Shown here: piece after piece, positions 16,113 through 23,478 of the stretch | Layout of the letters: every line of letters starts with the position of its first letter | Numbering within the stretch: the stretch's first letter is position 1 | Program-made: the position numbers and the translations under genes | The notes under the pieces: generated by a model | Seen by the model: only the letters and a program-made list of their open reading frames with translations | Told to the model about the DNA's origin: nothing | Database searches by the model: none | NCBI GenBank assembly: GCA_023415825.1 | Contig: JAEZJF010000006.1 | Location: 310,001 to 374,000 of the forward strand | Direction: 5' to 3' | DNA: 64,000 bases | Origin: Bacillota bacterium | GTDB lineage: Bacteria; Bacillota; Clostridia; DSM-8532

Positions 16113-17426
16113 CTACGAATTGAATATCTTTCGCCTGTCCATAACGCGCTTGGCTTTGCCTTCACTGCGTTGAATGGTCTTGTGCTCGACAAGCTTAATC
16201 TTGGCACTTATACCCAGAGTCGATTCAATATCATGGCGCAGTTTTCTTTCCAAGGCTTCAATTTTTCGTACTTCGTCAGAGAAAATGGTGCTATTCATTT
16301 CGATTTGGATTTCCATAATGTCCAGGTTGTCAATGCGATCCACATAGATCATATAATGGGGCTCTATCTCTCCATACTTCAAAAGAACCGATTCAATCTG
16401 AGAAGGAAAGACATTGACACCTCTAATAATAAGCATATCGTCTGACCTGCCTGTCACCTTCTCCATCCTGGGGCTTGTGCGTCCGCAGCAGCAGGTTTCG
16501 TATGTCAACACTGAAAGATCCCTGGTCCTATAACGCATGAGGGGCAAGGCTTCCTTGGTGATGCAGGTGAATACCAATTCCCCTTTGGCACCTTCTGGTA
16601 ACACTTCACCGGTTTCAGGATTGATAATTTCTGCAATAAAGTGGTCTGCAATAATATGAAGACCTGGTTGATCCTCGCAATTCATGGAAACACCGGGACC
16701 CATAATTTCACTTAGGCCATAAATATCATAGGCCTTTAGCCCAAGCCTTTCCTCTATCTGGCTCCGCATTTCCTCGGACCAGGGCTCGGCACCGAAAATA
16801 CCGACACGAAGCTTAAGATCGTCCTTTGTAAGACCCATGGTTTTCATCTCATCAGCCAAGTAAAGGGCATAAGAAGGAGTACAGCATAGAACTGTGGCGC
16901 CGAAATCTTTAAGAAGCTGAATTTGCCGTGATGTATTGCCTCCGGAGACCGGTATAACCGTAGCACCGACTCTTTCCACGCCATAATGCAGGCCCAATCC
17001 CCCTGTAAAGAGCCCATAGCCATAGGCCACATGGACAATATCCCTGGACGTTACACCGGCGCTGGTCAAACACCTTGCCACACACTCCGCCCAACTGTCA
17101 ATGTCCTTATGGGTATAGCCTACAACGGTCTGCTTTCCTGTGGTACCGGAGGAAGCATGTACTCTTACAACCTGTTCCAAAGGGACGGCAAAGGTTCCGA
17201 AAGGATAATTGTCCCTTAAGTCGGTTTTATATGTAAAGGGTAATTTGGAAAGATCATCCACTGTTTGAATGTCATCAGGTGTGATGCCTGCCTGCTTCAT
17301 CTTTTCAGCGTAATAGGGCACATTTTCGTATACCCTTTTCACTGTTGCTTTCAGCCTTTCTCCCTGGATTTCTTTAAGGTCCTTCAATTCCATTGTTTCC
17401 AGTTCTTTGTTCCAATACTGAGCCAT
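16113..17426 (-). CDS. paaK: Phenylacetate-CoA ligase (PaaK-type AMP-forming ligase)
   Basis: 437 residues from the ATG at 17426 after GGAGGGTTACT. Motifs of the adenylate-forming PaaK branch: HASSGTTGKQTVVGYTHKD (P-loop), YGLSEIMGPGVSMNCE, YRTRDLSVL, and GRSDDMLIIRGVNVFPSQIE opening the C-terminal lid with the catalytic Lys in the final KRVMDRRK region. It activates phenylacetate or another aryl acetate with ATP and CoA. A T-box leader with a Phe-type specifier lies upstream, which points to aromatic amino-acid supply rather than catabolism: phenylacetyl-CoA can be reductively carboxylated to phenylpyruvate by an IOR-type ferredoxin oxidoreductase. No iorAB is in the window. Confidence 0.93.
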   Translation of the reverse strand: MAQYWNKELETMELKDLKEIQGERLKATVKRVYENVPYYAEKMKQAGITPDDIQTVDDLSKLPFTYKTDLRDNYPFGTFAVPLEQVVRVHASSGTTGKQTVVGYTHKDIDSWAECVARCLTSAGVTSRDIVHVAYGYGLFTGGLGLHYGVERVGATVIPVSGGNTSRQIQLLKDFGATVLCCTPSYALYLADEMKTMGLTKDDLKLRVGIFGAEPWSEEMRSQIEERLGLKAYDIYGLSEIMGPGVSMNCEDQPGLHIIADHFIAEIINPETGEVLPEGAKGELVFTCITKEALPLMRYRTRDLSVLTYETCCCGRTSPRMEKVTGRSDDMLIIRGVNVFPSQIESVLLKYGEIEPHYMIYVDRIDNLDIMEIQIEMNSTIFSDEVRKIEALERKLRHDIESTLGISAKIKLVEHKTIQRSEGKAKRVMDRRKIFNS

Positions 17427-17460
17427 AGTAACCCTCCACATCAAAAGAAATTTTTCAATT

Positions 17461-17500
17461 AAAAAAAGCCATCCATCCCACTTTGGGACGAAAGGCTTTT
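17461..17500 (-). terminator. T-box intrinsic terminator
   Basis: On the minus strand AAAAGCCTTTCGTCCCAAAGTGGGATGGATGGCTTTTTTT. The arm pairs over GCC and CCC(A)/TGGG segments and ends in seven T residues, 35 bases before the paaK start. The upstream arm of the competing antiterminator is the T-box sequence. Confidence 0.8.
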
Positions 17501-17756
17501 AGCATTCCGCGGTACCACCCATTTTTACTGCGTTTCGCAGTACACTTCTTTAAAATACGGGATGTATAAATGACATCCGATATTTCGCCCTTATAACGTA
17601 AGGCCACCCGCACCAGCCTACAACATTTGCTTCAGCAAGTGAGCTCCGGAGCGAACTTCAGAAACATTTCCCATAGGATTGCTTGCAGTCGGGACAATCC
17701 CTCCCTGAATGGTTCCAGATTTCTTACTTTTCTCCATCACAGCCGTTCAATCAATT
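17461..17756 (-). promoter_or_regulatory. T-box riboswitch leader, probably tRNA-Phe responsive
   Basis: The minus strand 17520-17507 is GGGTGGTACCGCGG, the T-box bulge that base-pairs with uncharged tRNA NCCA, followed by a terminator. Stem I conserved elements precede it: GGAGAAAAGTAAG (AGTA motif) and TCAGGGAGGG (AG bulge). The 3' side of stem I reads ATGTTTCTGAAGTTCGCTCCGGAG; aligned by the conserved TGAA, the specifier is TTT or TTC. Both encode phenylalanine, so a one-base uncertainty does not change the call. It should permit paaK transcription when tRNA-Phe is uncharged. Confidence 0.88.
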
Positions 17757-17762
17757 TGAATA

Positions 17763-17791
17763 ATTATATCATTAATTATCATCATTGTCAA
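17763..17791 (-). promoter_or_regulatory. Consensus sigma-A promoter for the T-box leader
   Basis: TTGACA (17791-17786), a 17-base spacer and TATAAT (17768-17763) on the minus strand: a perfect match to consensus. It overlaps the stop codon and last codons of the PH-domain gene, so that gene's acidic tail also encodes this promoter. Confidence 0.88.
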
Positions 17792-18227
17792 TGATTCCAT
17801 CATTATCAACATCGCCATCCGTAACAGTATCCCCTGTATGATGCTGGTGGCTATGCTCATTATCAGAGACTCCGTATAACTCTTTACCCCTGATGTTAAG
17901 ACGAATCCGTTCCTCTTCCACCATCTTGCTGATAAGGTCTCGGACCTTTCTTGGGTTCTTGACACGTATAAGCTTAAGCTCCGGATTTGTTTTATCAGCA
18001 GTAAAAAGAGTAACTGTTCCTACTCCCACTATCTTGTCCCCAAAAGTTCTGTCAAGCTTAACATCCAAAATTCTGTATAGAAGCAGTTCATCTTCAGTTG
18101 TATTAAAAAAGCCCTTGGAGTAGAAAAGGCGCTGGTCACGAACAGCATACCGGGTAAAGCTTAGAGGAAGACCCAAGTACCGTTTTCTGTCCTTCCATTG
18201 AAAAGCCGGTTTTGCTTTGTCTGCCAT
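17772..18227 (-). CDS. Bacterial PH-domain protein with acidic Asp/Asn tail
   Basis: 151 residues; GAGGAAATCATT precedes the ATG. Residues about 10-115 match a bPH_2/YdbT-like PH domain: FTRYAVRDQRLFYSKGFFNTTEDELLLYRILDVKLDRTF, then GVGTVTLFTAD and the helix VRDLISKMVEEERIR. There is no membrane helix, so it is a cytosolic stand-alone domain. The last 25 residues (HQHHTGDTVTDGDVDNDGIIDNDDN) resemble a calcium-binding Asp/Asn repeat, and their codons contain the promoter of the following T-box. The function is unknown. Confidence 0.85.
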   Translation of the reverse strand: MADKAKPAFQWKDRKRYLGLPLSFTRYAVRDQRLFYSKGFFNTTEDELLLYRILDVKLDRTFGDKIVGVGTVTLFTADKTNPELKLIRVKNPRKVRDLISKMVEEERIRLNIRGKELYGVSDNEHSHQHHTGDTVTDGDVDNDGIIDNDDN

Positions 18228-18279
18228 AATGATTTCCTCACCTTCCGATTATGATCTTTTTTAATTATAACACAACGTG

Positions 18280-18334
18280 TTTCAATAACTTGGTACCTGT
18301 TCGAAATCTTTGATTTCTCTCACGGGTAAGATTA
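18280..18334 (+). repeat. Dispersed hairpin element, degenerate copy
   Basis: TTCAATAACTTGGTACCTGTTCGAAATCTTTGATTTCTCTCACGGGTAAG. The loop and inner stem (GAAATC-TTT-GATTTC) are intact, the outer stem is altered. It is in tandem with the copy at 18335. Confidence 0.65.
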
Positions 18335-18406
18335 TTAATACGAAGTATCAATAACTTGGGTACCCGTTCGAAATCTTCGATTTCGGTAACGGGTAAGATT
18401 ATTATA
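18335..18406 (+). repeat. Dispersed hairpin element, full copy
   Basis: TTAATACGAAGTATCAATAACTTGGGTACCCGTT, CGAAATC-TTC-GATTTCG, GT bulge, AACGGG, then TAAGATTATTATAAA. It is about 70 bp from the previous copy. Here the element points away from both neighbouring starts: it lies between two minus-strand genes. Confidence 0.7.
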
Positions 18407-18458
18407 AACACATTTAAGTTTGAACTGCAAGAATAACCCGAAAATACATAGGGGTGTG

Positions 18459-18488
18459 AAAAAGGCTGCCTTAACAGACAGCCTTTCG
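18459..18488 (-). terminator. Terminator after small lipoprotein gene
   Basis: Minus strand AAAGGCTGTCTGTTAAGGCAGCCTTTTTC: 8-bp stem and T run, 26 bases after the stop of the gene at 18514. Confidence 0.75.
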
Positions 18489-18513
18489 CAAATACAATTA
18501 TTGAGGTTGGATT

Positions 18514-18951
18514 TTAGAATCCGCCAAAACCGCTCATTGCATCATCACTTATGTAGTACTTGCCTTTTATTTTCATAACTTCCATTTCTTCTTCTTCATC
18601 ATCCATTTCAACAGTCACTGTATAGTAGGTAATATCGTCTTCTTTATCGCCCTTTTCTACATCAGTTACCTTGACTTCTTTTCTCCACTTTTTACCGTAT
18701 TCATCCTCCAATAACTCGTCGATACTTTCCAGCATATCCTTTAGATCATCTTCTTCATAGATATCTTCAAATGATTCCTGGACATCCTCCTCGAAGCAAT
18801 TTAAGAACTTTTTAGCATCGTGCTTATCAATGGAATCAAAGAAGGCATTTACGACGCCCTTCGGATCACTGCCGCCGCATCCTGCTAAAGATAAAGAAAT
18901 CGATAGAACAAGCAGGCAGGCTAAAAAGGTGGTGAATACTCTTTTACTCAT
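18514..18951 (-). CDS. Small acidic lipoprotein with DUF4878-like domain
   Basis: 145 residues from the ATG at 18951, downstream of GAGGAGG. A signal peptide with lipobox (LSLAG|C) is followed by a NTF2-like/DUF4878-like domain: GVVNAFFDSIDKHDAKKFLNCF, an acidic middle, then ITYYTVTVEMDDEEEEMEVMKI and GKYYISDD. The fold is that of small stress or lumazine-binding-like lipoproteins, and its ligand is unknown. It shares this domain with the upstream neighbour at 19061, from which it is separated by about 110 bases, so the two are probably co-transcribed paralogues. Confidence 0.8.
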   Translation of the reverse strand: MSKRVFTTFLACLLVLSISLSLAGCGGSDPKGVVNAFFDSIDKHDAKKFLNCFEEDVQESFEDIYEEDDLKDMLESIDELLEDEYGKKWRKEVKVTDVEKGDKEDDITYYTVTVEMDDEEEEMEVMKIKGKYYISDDAMSGFGGF

Positions 18952-19060
18952 TGGATTTAAGTCCTCCTCAATATTAAAGCTCATGCTATTTCGCATAGCC
19001 TAGTAGAAATATTGTATTACCTAATGCTTCCAAAAGTCAATAAAGAAAAGGAATTTTATA

Positions 19061-19798
19061 CTAGAAGGAATCATTTTCGGAATCAATGTAATACCTGTCC
19101 TTATATTTTTTTATGAACAGGATTTCACCAGCCTCATCATCAATTTCTACACTGACTGTATAGAAGGTAACGCCATCTTCAGAGTCAACCTTTGCTCTTG
19201 CCATTTTACCAATTTTCTTGTTCCAACCTCTGTCATATCTGTCGTCTAAGCTCTCTTTGAGTGACTCAAGCTCTTCCTCGACATCTTTCTTGTCGTCTTT
19301 CAGATCCTTCTGGTCTTCCTTGTCATAGCACTTCAAAAGGGCTTTAAAATCTTCTTTATAGATAGCATTATAATAGTCCTTTACAAGATCCTTGTAATCC
19401 TTATAACCACTGCCTTTACCAAAAAGCAAAAACAAAGCGAAAATCACAGCAACTGCGATAATACCAATAACCACAACCGAGGATTTAGACTTTTTCTTGT
19501 CACTATTCAAGGGTGCTGTAAACTCAGTCTTTACCTGCTCTGTAGACTTGACTTCATTGGAACCCAAAACACTAACAGTTGTTGCTTGACCGGCAGCAGA
19601 AACATCGGACGGTAAGCTTTCCGTATTGGAAACAGTCACTTCATTTATCTGGGACTCTGCATTTTCAGAAGCCTCTTCCGTTGGTTCTGCCTTAGACACG
19701 TTGTTCATGCCAGATTCCGCTTGAGCCTGCTTGGTGCCGCAATGGGTACAAAAAACTGACCCATCCTCAATTTCTTTACCACAATTTGTACAGAACAT
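19061..19798 (-). CDS. Zinc-ribbon, single-helix membrane protein with DUF4878-like outer domain
   Basis: 245 residues; GAGGAGGTTAACGCA precedes the ATG. An N-terminal zinc ribbon (MFCTNCGKEIEDGSVFCTHCGTK) is followed by a Ser/Thr/Glu-rich cytoplasmic linker, a helix (SVVVIGIIAVAVIFALFLLF, about residues 105-124) and an outer domain: DLVKDYYNAIYKEDFKALLKCYD, acidic helices, VTFYTVSVEIDDEAGEILF, KDRYYID. The outer domain is clearly related to the lipoprotein at 18514. The layout suggests a cytoplasmic sensor joined to an extracytoplasmic domain; function unknown. Confidence 0.82.
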   Translation of the reverse strand: MFCTNCGKEIEDGSVFCTHCGTKQAQAESGMNNVSKAEPTEEASENAESQINEVTVSNTESLPSDVSAAGQATTVSVLGSNEVKSTEQVKTEFTAPLNSDKKKSKSSVVVIGIIAVAVIFALFLLFGKGSGYKDYKDLVKDYYNAIYKEDFKALLKCYDKEDQKDLKDDKKDVEEELESLKESLDDRYDRGWNKKIGKMARAKVDSEDGVTFYTVSVEIDDEAGEILFIKKYKDRYYIDSENDSF

Positions 19799-19949
19799 TG
19801 CGTTAACCTCCTCAAAATTATTAAAATATTACATAAAATATTCCTTTATGATGATGATTATAACCCCTATGGAAATTGGTGTCAACGAAAGGAGGATTAT
19901 AAGCCGCTTACATCCTATACTGCAAAAGACTCAATGTTCTCGAAAATAC

Positions 19950-20618
19950 TTAATATAAGCCATAGGTTTTGTTGACATCCATGACAAATAAAATACCATT
20001 GCCAGGATCGTCAATCTTCATCTGCTTCCTGATGGACGTGACAATTTGCTCTGTGAGGCTTATCTCCGATAATATCATGATGATTTCCTTTTCAGGCTCT
20101 ATAGCCATGGAAAACAACTTCTGATTTTCATGAGCGCCTGAGCCCCGGGCATTAATAATTGTACCTCCACGGGAACCAGCCGCTGTTGCAGCATCCAGAA
20201 CAGATTCTGCCAAGCCTTTATCTACAATAACAAAAATAGCATTATACATTGTGTTGTTTACACCCCTGCTTTCATTTGCTTTATCACTTGCGCAATTTCG
20301 TCCTCCGAAAAAATCCTTAACTGGAAGTGCAAATGCAATACCATGATGAGGCTTGTCAAACTCAATCTTACTGTTAAGCTCATCAAGCACTTGATAGGCC
20401 TTATTCTTTTCCGAGATCAAGATAACGATTTCTTTTCTCACATCGGTGATATCTAAAAGCTCTAGCAGATGATTTTTTTTAACTGTACCCTTGCCTAAAA
20501 AAATGGTACCGCCAGAGAGCCCGTTTTGTTTTGCTATCTTAATAATCTTGCTGCCCAGGCCATAATTTACAATGACACAGGATAGCTCCAGCTGTTTTAT
20601 ATCACAATGATTGTCCAT
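19950..20618 (-). CDS. Tandem PII-like signalling protein linked to DUF1538
   Basis: 222 residues; AAAGGAGGCTTAGAAACCG precedes the ATG. It has two PII-superfamily repeats: residues about 9-105 (LSCVIVNYGLGSKIIKIAKQ, GGTIFLGKGTV, KEIVILISEKNKAYQVLDEL) and about 122-220 (NAIFVIVDKGLAESVLDAA, GGTIINARG, KEIIMILSEISLTEQIVTSI). PII proteins bind small effectors and control transporters. Its start overlaps the end of the DUF1538 membrane protein gene by 17 bases, so it probably regulates that protein. Two fused domains are unlike the trimeric single-domain GlnB. The ligand is unknown. Confidence 0.85.
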   Translation of the reverse strand: MDNHCDIKQLELSCVIVNYGLGSKIIKIAKQNGLSGGTIFLGKGTVKKNHLLELLDITDVRKEIVILISEKNKAYQVLDELNSKIEFDKPHHGIAFALPVKDFFGGRNCASDKANESRGVNNTMYNAIFVIVDKGLAESVLDAATAAGSRGGTIINARGSGAHENQKLFSMAIEPEKEIIMILSEISLTEQIVTSIRKQMKIDDPGNGILFVMDVNKTYGLY

Positions 20619-22101
20619 CGGTTTCTAAGCCTCCTTTAATGGATTTGCGCCTGAAAATAAATCCTACAATCTGTAAAGCAATCAACGGAGTTAAGGCTAC
20701 CATGGATATTACCCCAAAACCATCTATTAAAACATTGGCATGCTCGATCGATTCAGCAGCCCCTTGGGCAAAGGCCAGAATAAAAGTAGCTGTCATAGGG
20801 CCTGAAGCCACTCCTCCTGAGTCAAAGGCTATACCTACAAACAGTTTGGGCGCGAAATGAGCCATAAGAAGAGAAATTGCATATCCGGGCAATAGGTAAT
20901 GCCATAATTGAACTTCAGGAATTATGATTCTAATCATGGATAATGCCACTGCAACTCCTACTCCGATGGAAAGCGCAAAGAGTACAACCCTTCTCTTTAT
21001 ATATCCACTTGTAACGTCTTCTATCTGATTTGTCAATACATGAACTGCAGGTTCAGCCAAAATAACCACTAATCCTAGAATGAATCCCACAAGGATAACA
21101 ATCCAGGGCTTACCCAATGATGCGACACTGTAGCCCACTAAGCTTCCGACATCCATGAATCCGGCATTGACTCCTGCCAAAAATAATACCAGCCCGATAA
21201 AGGTGTAGACAATACCTTTTAATATTTTTATGAATGATTTTTTTGACAGCTTAAAGGATACCACCTGAAATATGATAAACAAAATCAATATAGGGAACAA
21301 GGCCAGGGCGATTTCGCCCGAGAGAGACGGGATTGCTTGAAAAAAGGGCGCAATCACAGACTTTGATGTGGATATGCCATATTCCAGGCTGGCTGTGATT
21401 TTATCTGATTTTGAAAGTATACTCATAATCAAGACCGATAGGATTGCACCTGTCGAGGCTATCGCTACAAGACCAAAGCTGTCTTTCTCAGAGTCTTTAC
21501 CGTCTTTTTTCATTGATGATACACCCAGGGCTAAGGCCAGCATGAATGGGACTGTTAAAGCCCCCGTAGTTGCGCCCGATGCATCAAATGATATGGCAAG
21601 AAACTCACGGGATGTAAACAGAGCTAATACTAAAATAATGAGATAAATGCCGGTCAGAATTTTATATAAAGGTATATTATAAACGATTCTTAACAAGCCC
21701 ATAGATAGCAATACAGCAATTCCCACGGATACTATGACAACAATACTGAGCTTTGATATGACACCTGATGTGACAAAATCCACTTGCCCTGCAAGAATAT
21801 GCAGATCAGGCTCGGCAATGGAAATGAAAAAGCCAAGAATTAAACTGGCAGTAGCAACAATCCATACTTTATTGCTCTTTGTAAGGGATTTACCCATTAG
21901 TGTTCCAATAGGGGTGACTCCTATATCTACACCAAACAAAAAAATGGTCAGGCCTAATATGATAAATAAGGCTCCTATAAGAAATCGGATTATAAGATGG
22001 GTTTCAAGCGGTGTGATGGTAAAATGAAGGATTAAAACAATAAGAGTTATCGGAAGTACGGCTGACAGGGCCTCTTTTAATTTTTCATATAAAACACTCA
22101 A
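20602..22101 (-). CDS. DUF1538 integral membrane protein, two repeats
   Basis: 499 residues, about 12-14 helices. The two halves are homologous: IILGLTIFLFGVDIGVTPIGTLMG against TFIGLVLFLAGVNAGFMDVGSLVG; FFISIAEPDLHILAGQVDFVTSG against LVVILAEPAVHVLTNQIEDVTSG; LAISFDASGATTGALTVPFMLALALG against VGIAFDSGGVASGPMTATFILAFAQG. The start is TTG at 22101 with AAGGAAGTG upstream. The internal repeat and paired polar motifs suggest a transporter or channel. It sits between an XRE regulator (31 bases upstream) and a tandem PII-like protein (overlapping). The substrate is not known. Confidence 0.88.
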   Translation of the reverse strand: MSVLYEKLKEALSAVLPITLIVLILHFTITPLETHLIIRFLIGALFIILGLTIFLFGVDIGVTPIGTLMGKSLTKSNKVWIVATASLILGFFISIAEPDLHILAGQVDFVTSGVISKLSIVVIVSVGIAVLLSMGLLRIVYNIPLYKILTGIYLIILVLALFTSREFLAISFDASGATTGALTVPFMLALALGVSSMKKDGKDSEKDSFGLVAIASTGAILSVLIMSILSKSDKITASLEYGISTSKSVIAPFFQAIPSLSGEIALALFPILILFIIFQVVSFKLSKKSFIKILKGIVYTFIGLVLFLAGVNAGFMDVGSLVGYSVASLGKPWIVILVGFILGLVVILAEPAVHVLTNQIEDVTSGYIKRRVVLFALSIGVGVAVALSMIRIIIPEVQLWHYLLPGYAISLLMAHFAPKLFVGIAFDSGGVASGPMTATFILAFAQGAAESIEHANVLIDGFGVISMVALTPLIALQIVGFIFRRKSIKGGLETDGQSL

Positions 22102-22131
22102 TAAAATTCACTTCCTTACATTATTTTTCTT

Positions 22132-22476
22132 CTATTTATTTTTCTTTATTCGTTTATTTCGAAGAAAGTCAATGAAGTTCTGCACCTCCTCCACTTCGTG
22201 TTCTGTTAAATCATCGATATCAAAAAATATCGGTGATATGATGGGCAGTGGTGCAGCGCTGTCGTCAATATATCCCAGAGTCTTCAGCATATCATTGAAA
22301 TTATCTCCAAGTGCATTGCAAATAGATTTCAAAACCAATAATGAAGGATTCTTTCTTTCCCCGCTTTCCAGTCGGTAAATTTCTGTATGGCTTACGTGAG
22401 CAAGCTCAGCCAGACGACGTATGGATAGATTCTTTTTTATACGATGCTCTGAAATGTATTGTGCCAGATCACTCAT
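22132..22476 (-). CDS. XRE-family transcriptional regulator of the DUF1538 operon
   Basis: 114 residues; TTAGGAGGTGCCGTT precedes the ATG. The HTH occupies residues about 5-60 (ISEHRIKKNLSIRRLAELAHVS, then HTEIYRLESGERKNPSL). The C-terminus has an acidic segment and a short helix ending in RNKRIKKNK. It leads an operon with DUF1538 and the PII-like gene. A perfect palindrome and several TTGTGC/TTGCC motifs lie at 22500-22560, about 70 bases upstream, a likely autoregulatory site. Confidence 0.88.
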   Translation of the reverse strand: MSDLAQYISEHRIKKNLSIRRLAELAHVSHTEIYRLESGERKNPSLLVLKSICNALGDNFNDMLKTLGYIDDSAAPLPIISPIFFDIDDLTEHEVEEVQNFIDFLRNKRIKKNK

Positions 22477-22544
22477 AACGGCACCTCCTAATGATTAGAA
22501 TACCAGTTTTGCAACCTTTTAGCAACAAAACTGCACAAATTCGT

Positions 22545-22556
22545 TGCCAATTGGCA
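22545..22556. promoter_or_regulatory. Palindromic operator candidate upstream of XRE gene
   Basis: TGCCAATTGGCA is a perfect 12-bp palindrome. Nearby on the minus strand GTTGTGCC, TTTGTGCAG, TTGTTGC and GGTTGC repeat the half-site theme. Their position fits the promoter of the XRE-DUF1538-PII operon. Confidence 0.45.
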
Positions 22557-22615
22557 CAACTTTATTGGGAAACATTTCCCGTTAGGTGCGCACAACAAGC
22601 CTCGACCCACAGGCA

Positions 22616-22650
22616 CAAAAAACGACCTTGGTTATGCACCAAGGCCGTTT
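22616..22650 (-). terminator. Terminator after permuted NlpC/P60-like gene
   Basis: Minus strand ACGGCCTTGGTGCATAACCAAGGTCGTTTTTT: a 10-bp stem with one wobble and six T residues, just after the stop codon at 22667. Confidence 0.8.
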
Positions 22651-22666
22651 ACAGCCTAAATATCTA

Positions 22667-23206
22667 TTACCCGACCTGCCTGGAGTTGAGTTCCAACATC
22701 AGCCCCTCATACACCAGCTGTATTTTGGGGATACCGGGAAGCTCGTCGGGCCGGACCAGTGAAAAGGGTTTATGAAAGGTATAGACACCTGAATCATGAA
22801 GTAGCTTGGCCACAAACTCCGCACAGGTATTCCGGTATTCTGAGTTGAATGGCTTGTTAAACATAACACCAAAAAGCCCAAGAAAATTGTAGTGGTATTT
22901 TTGGGGCTCTCTCTTATACTTCTCCAAAAGCGAACAGGCTTTCATATAAACTGAATCCTCGACGGACAGCGCATAAATAGCACACTCCGTATTGGGATGA
23001 TATTTAAACATTCCCTCATTAACTACTTCAGTAATAAAGCCTCCGATAACCGGAAAATAACGCACTCTTCGGGCAAAGCTATAAAAAATCCTCATTTGCG
23101 GGTCAACCCCGATGGAAGCATGATTATACTTTGCCTTGGTATAGAGCTTAATTGATTTTGAAACTATCGTCCCCACCTGGGTGAGCATGATATAAATCTT
23201 CTTCAT
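22667..23206 (-). CDS. Permuted papain-like (NlpC/P60, YiiX-type) cysteine hydrolase
   Basis: 179 residues from the ATG at 23206 after GGGGGAATA; a longer frame to 23314 has no site. The domain opens MKKIYIMLTQVGTIVSKSIKLYT; the catalytic His is probably in KYNHASIGV and the Cys in YRNTCAEFVAKLLH, in the His-before-Cys order of circularly permuted NlpC/P60 proteins. There is no signal peptide. YiiX-like enzymes act on peptidoglycan peptides or lipid-linked amides, and a cytosolic location makes the substrate uncertain. It is monocistronic. Confidence 0.8.
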   Translation of the reverse strand: MKKIYIMLTQVGTIVSKSIKLYTKAKYNHASIGVDPQMRIFYSFARRVRYFPVIGGFITEVVNEGMFKYHPNTECAIYALSVEDSVYMKACSLLEKYKREPQKYHYNFLGLFGVMFNKPFNSEYRNTCAEFVAKLLHDSGVYTFHKPFSLVRPDELPGIPKIQLVYEGLMLELNSRQVG

Positions 23207-23375
23207 TATTCCCCCAACCATTTCAAAACATTCGTCATTATGTCTTATTGCGAAGCAACAAGCTTCGAGCGACCCATAATACATTCTACGCTTATTATAC
23301 ACCATAACCTGCAAAGTGGGAATCGCCTTCCTGTAACCCCCTGTTTATCCCCCGTGTCTCCCAGTGACAATATGG

Positions 23376-23452
23376 CGGGTACCCGTTGCCTTTAGGGGTT
23401 ACCTTTAGGCGTTCAAAATCTTTGATTTCGGTAACGGGTGATGTTAATATAA
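23376..23452 (+). repeat. Dispersed hairpin element, partly rearranged copy
   Basis: GGGTACCCGTTGCCTTTAGGGGTTACC, then GCGTTCAAAATCTTTGATTTCGGTAACGGGTGATG, then TTAATATAATGG. The 3' half matches the other copies; the 5' arm is expanded. It ends in a TATAAT-like box 27 bases before the TraB-like start, in the same orientation. Confidence 0.65.
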
Positions 23453-23478
23453 TGGTAAAAAAGAAATCGGAGGAAGCC

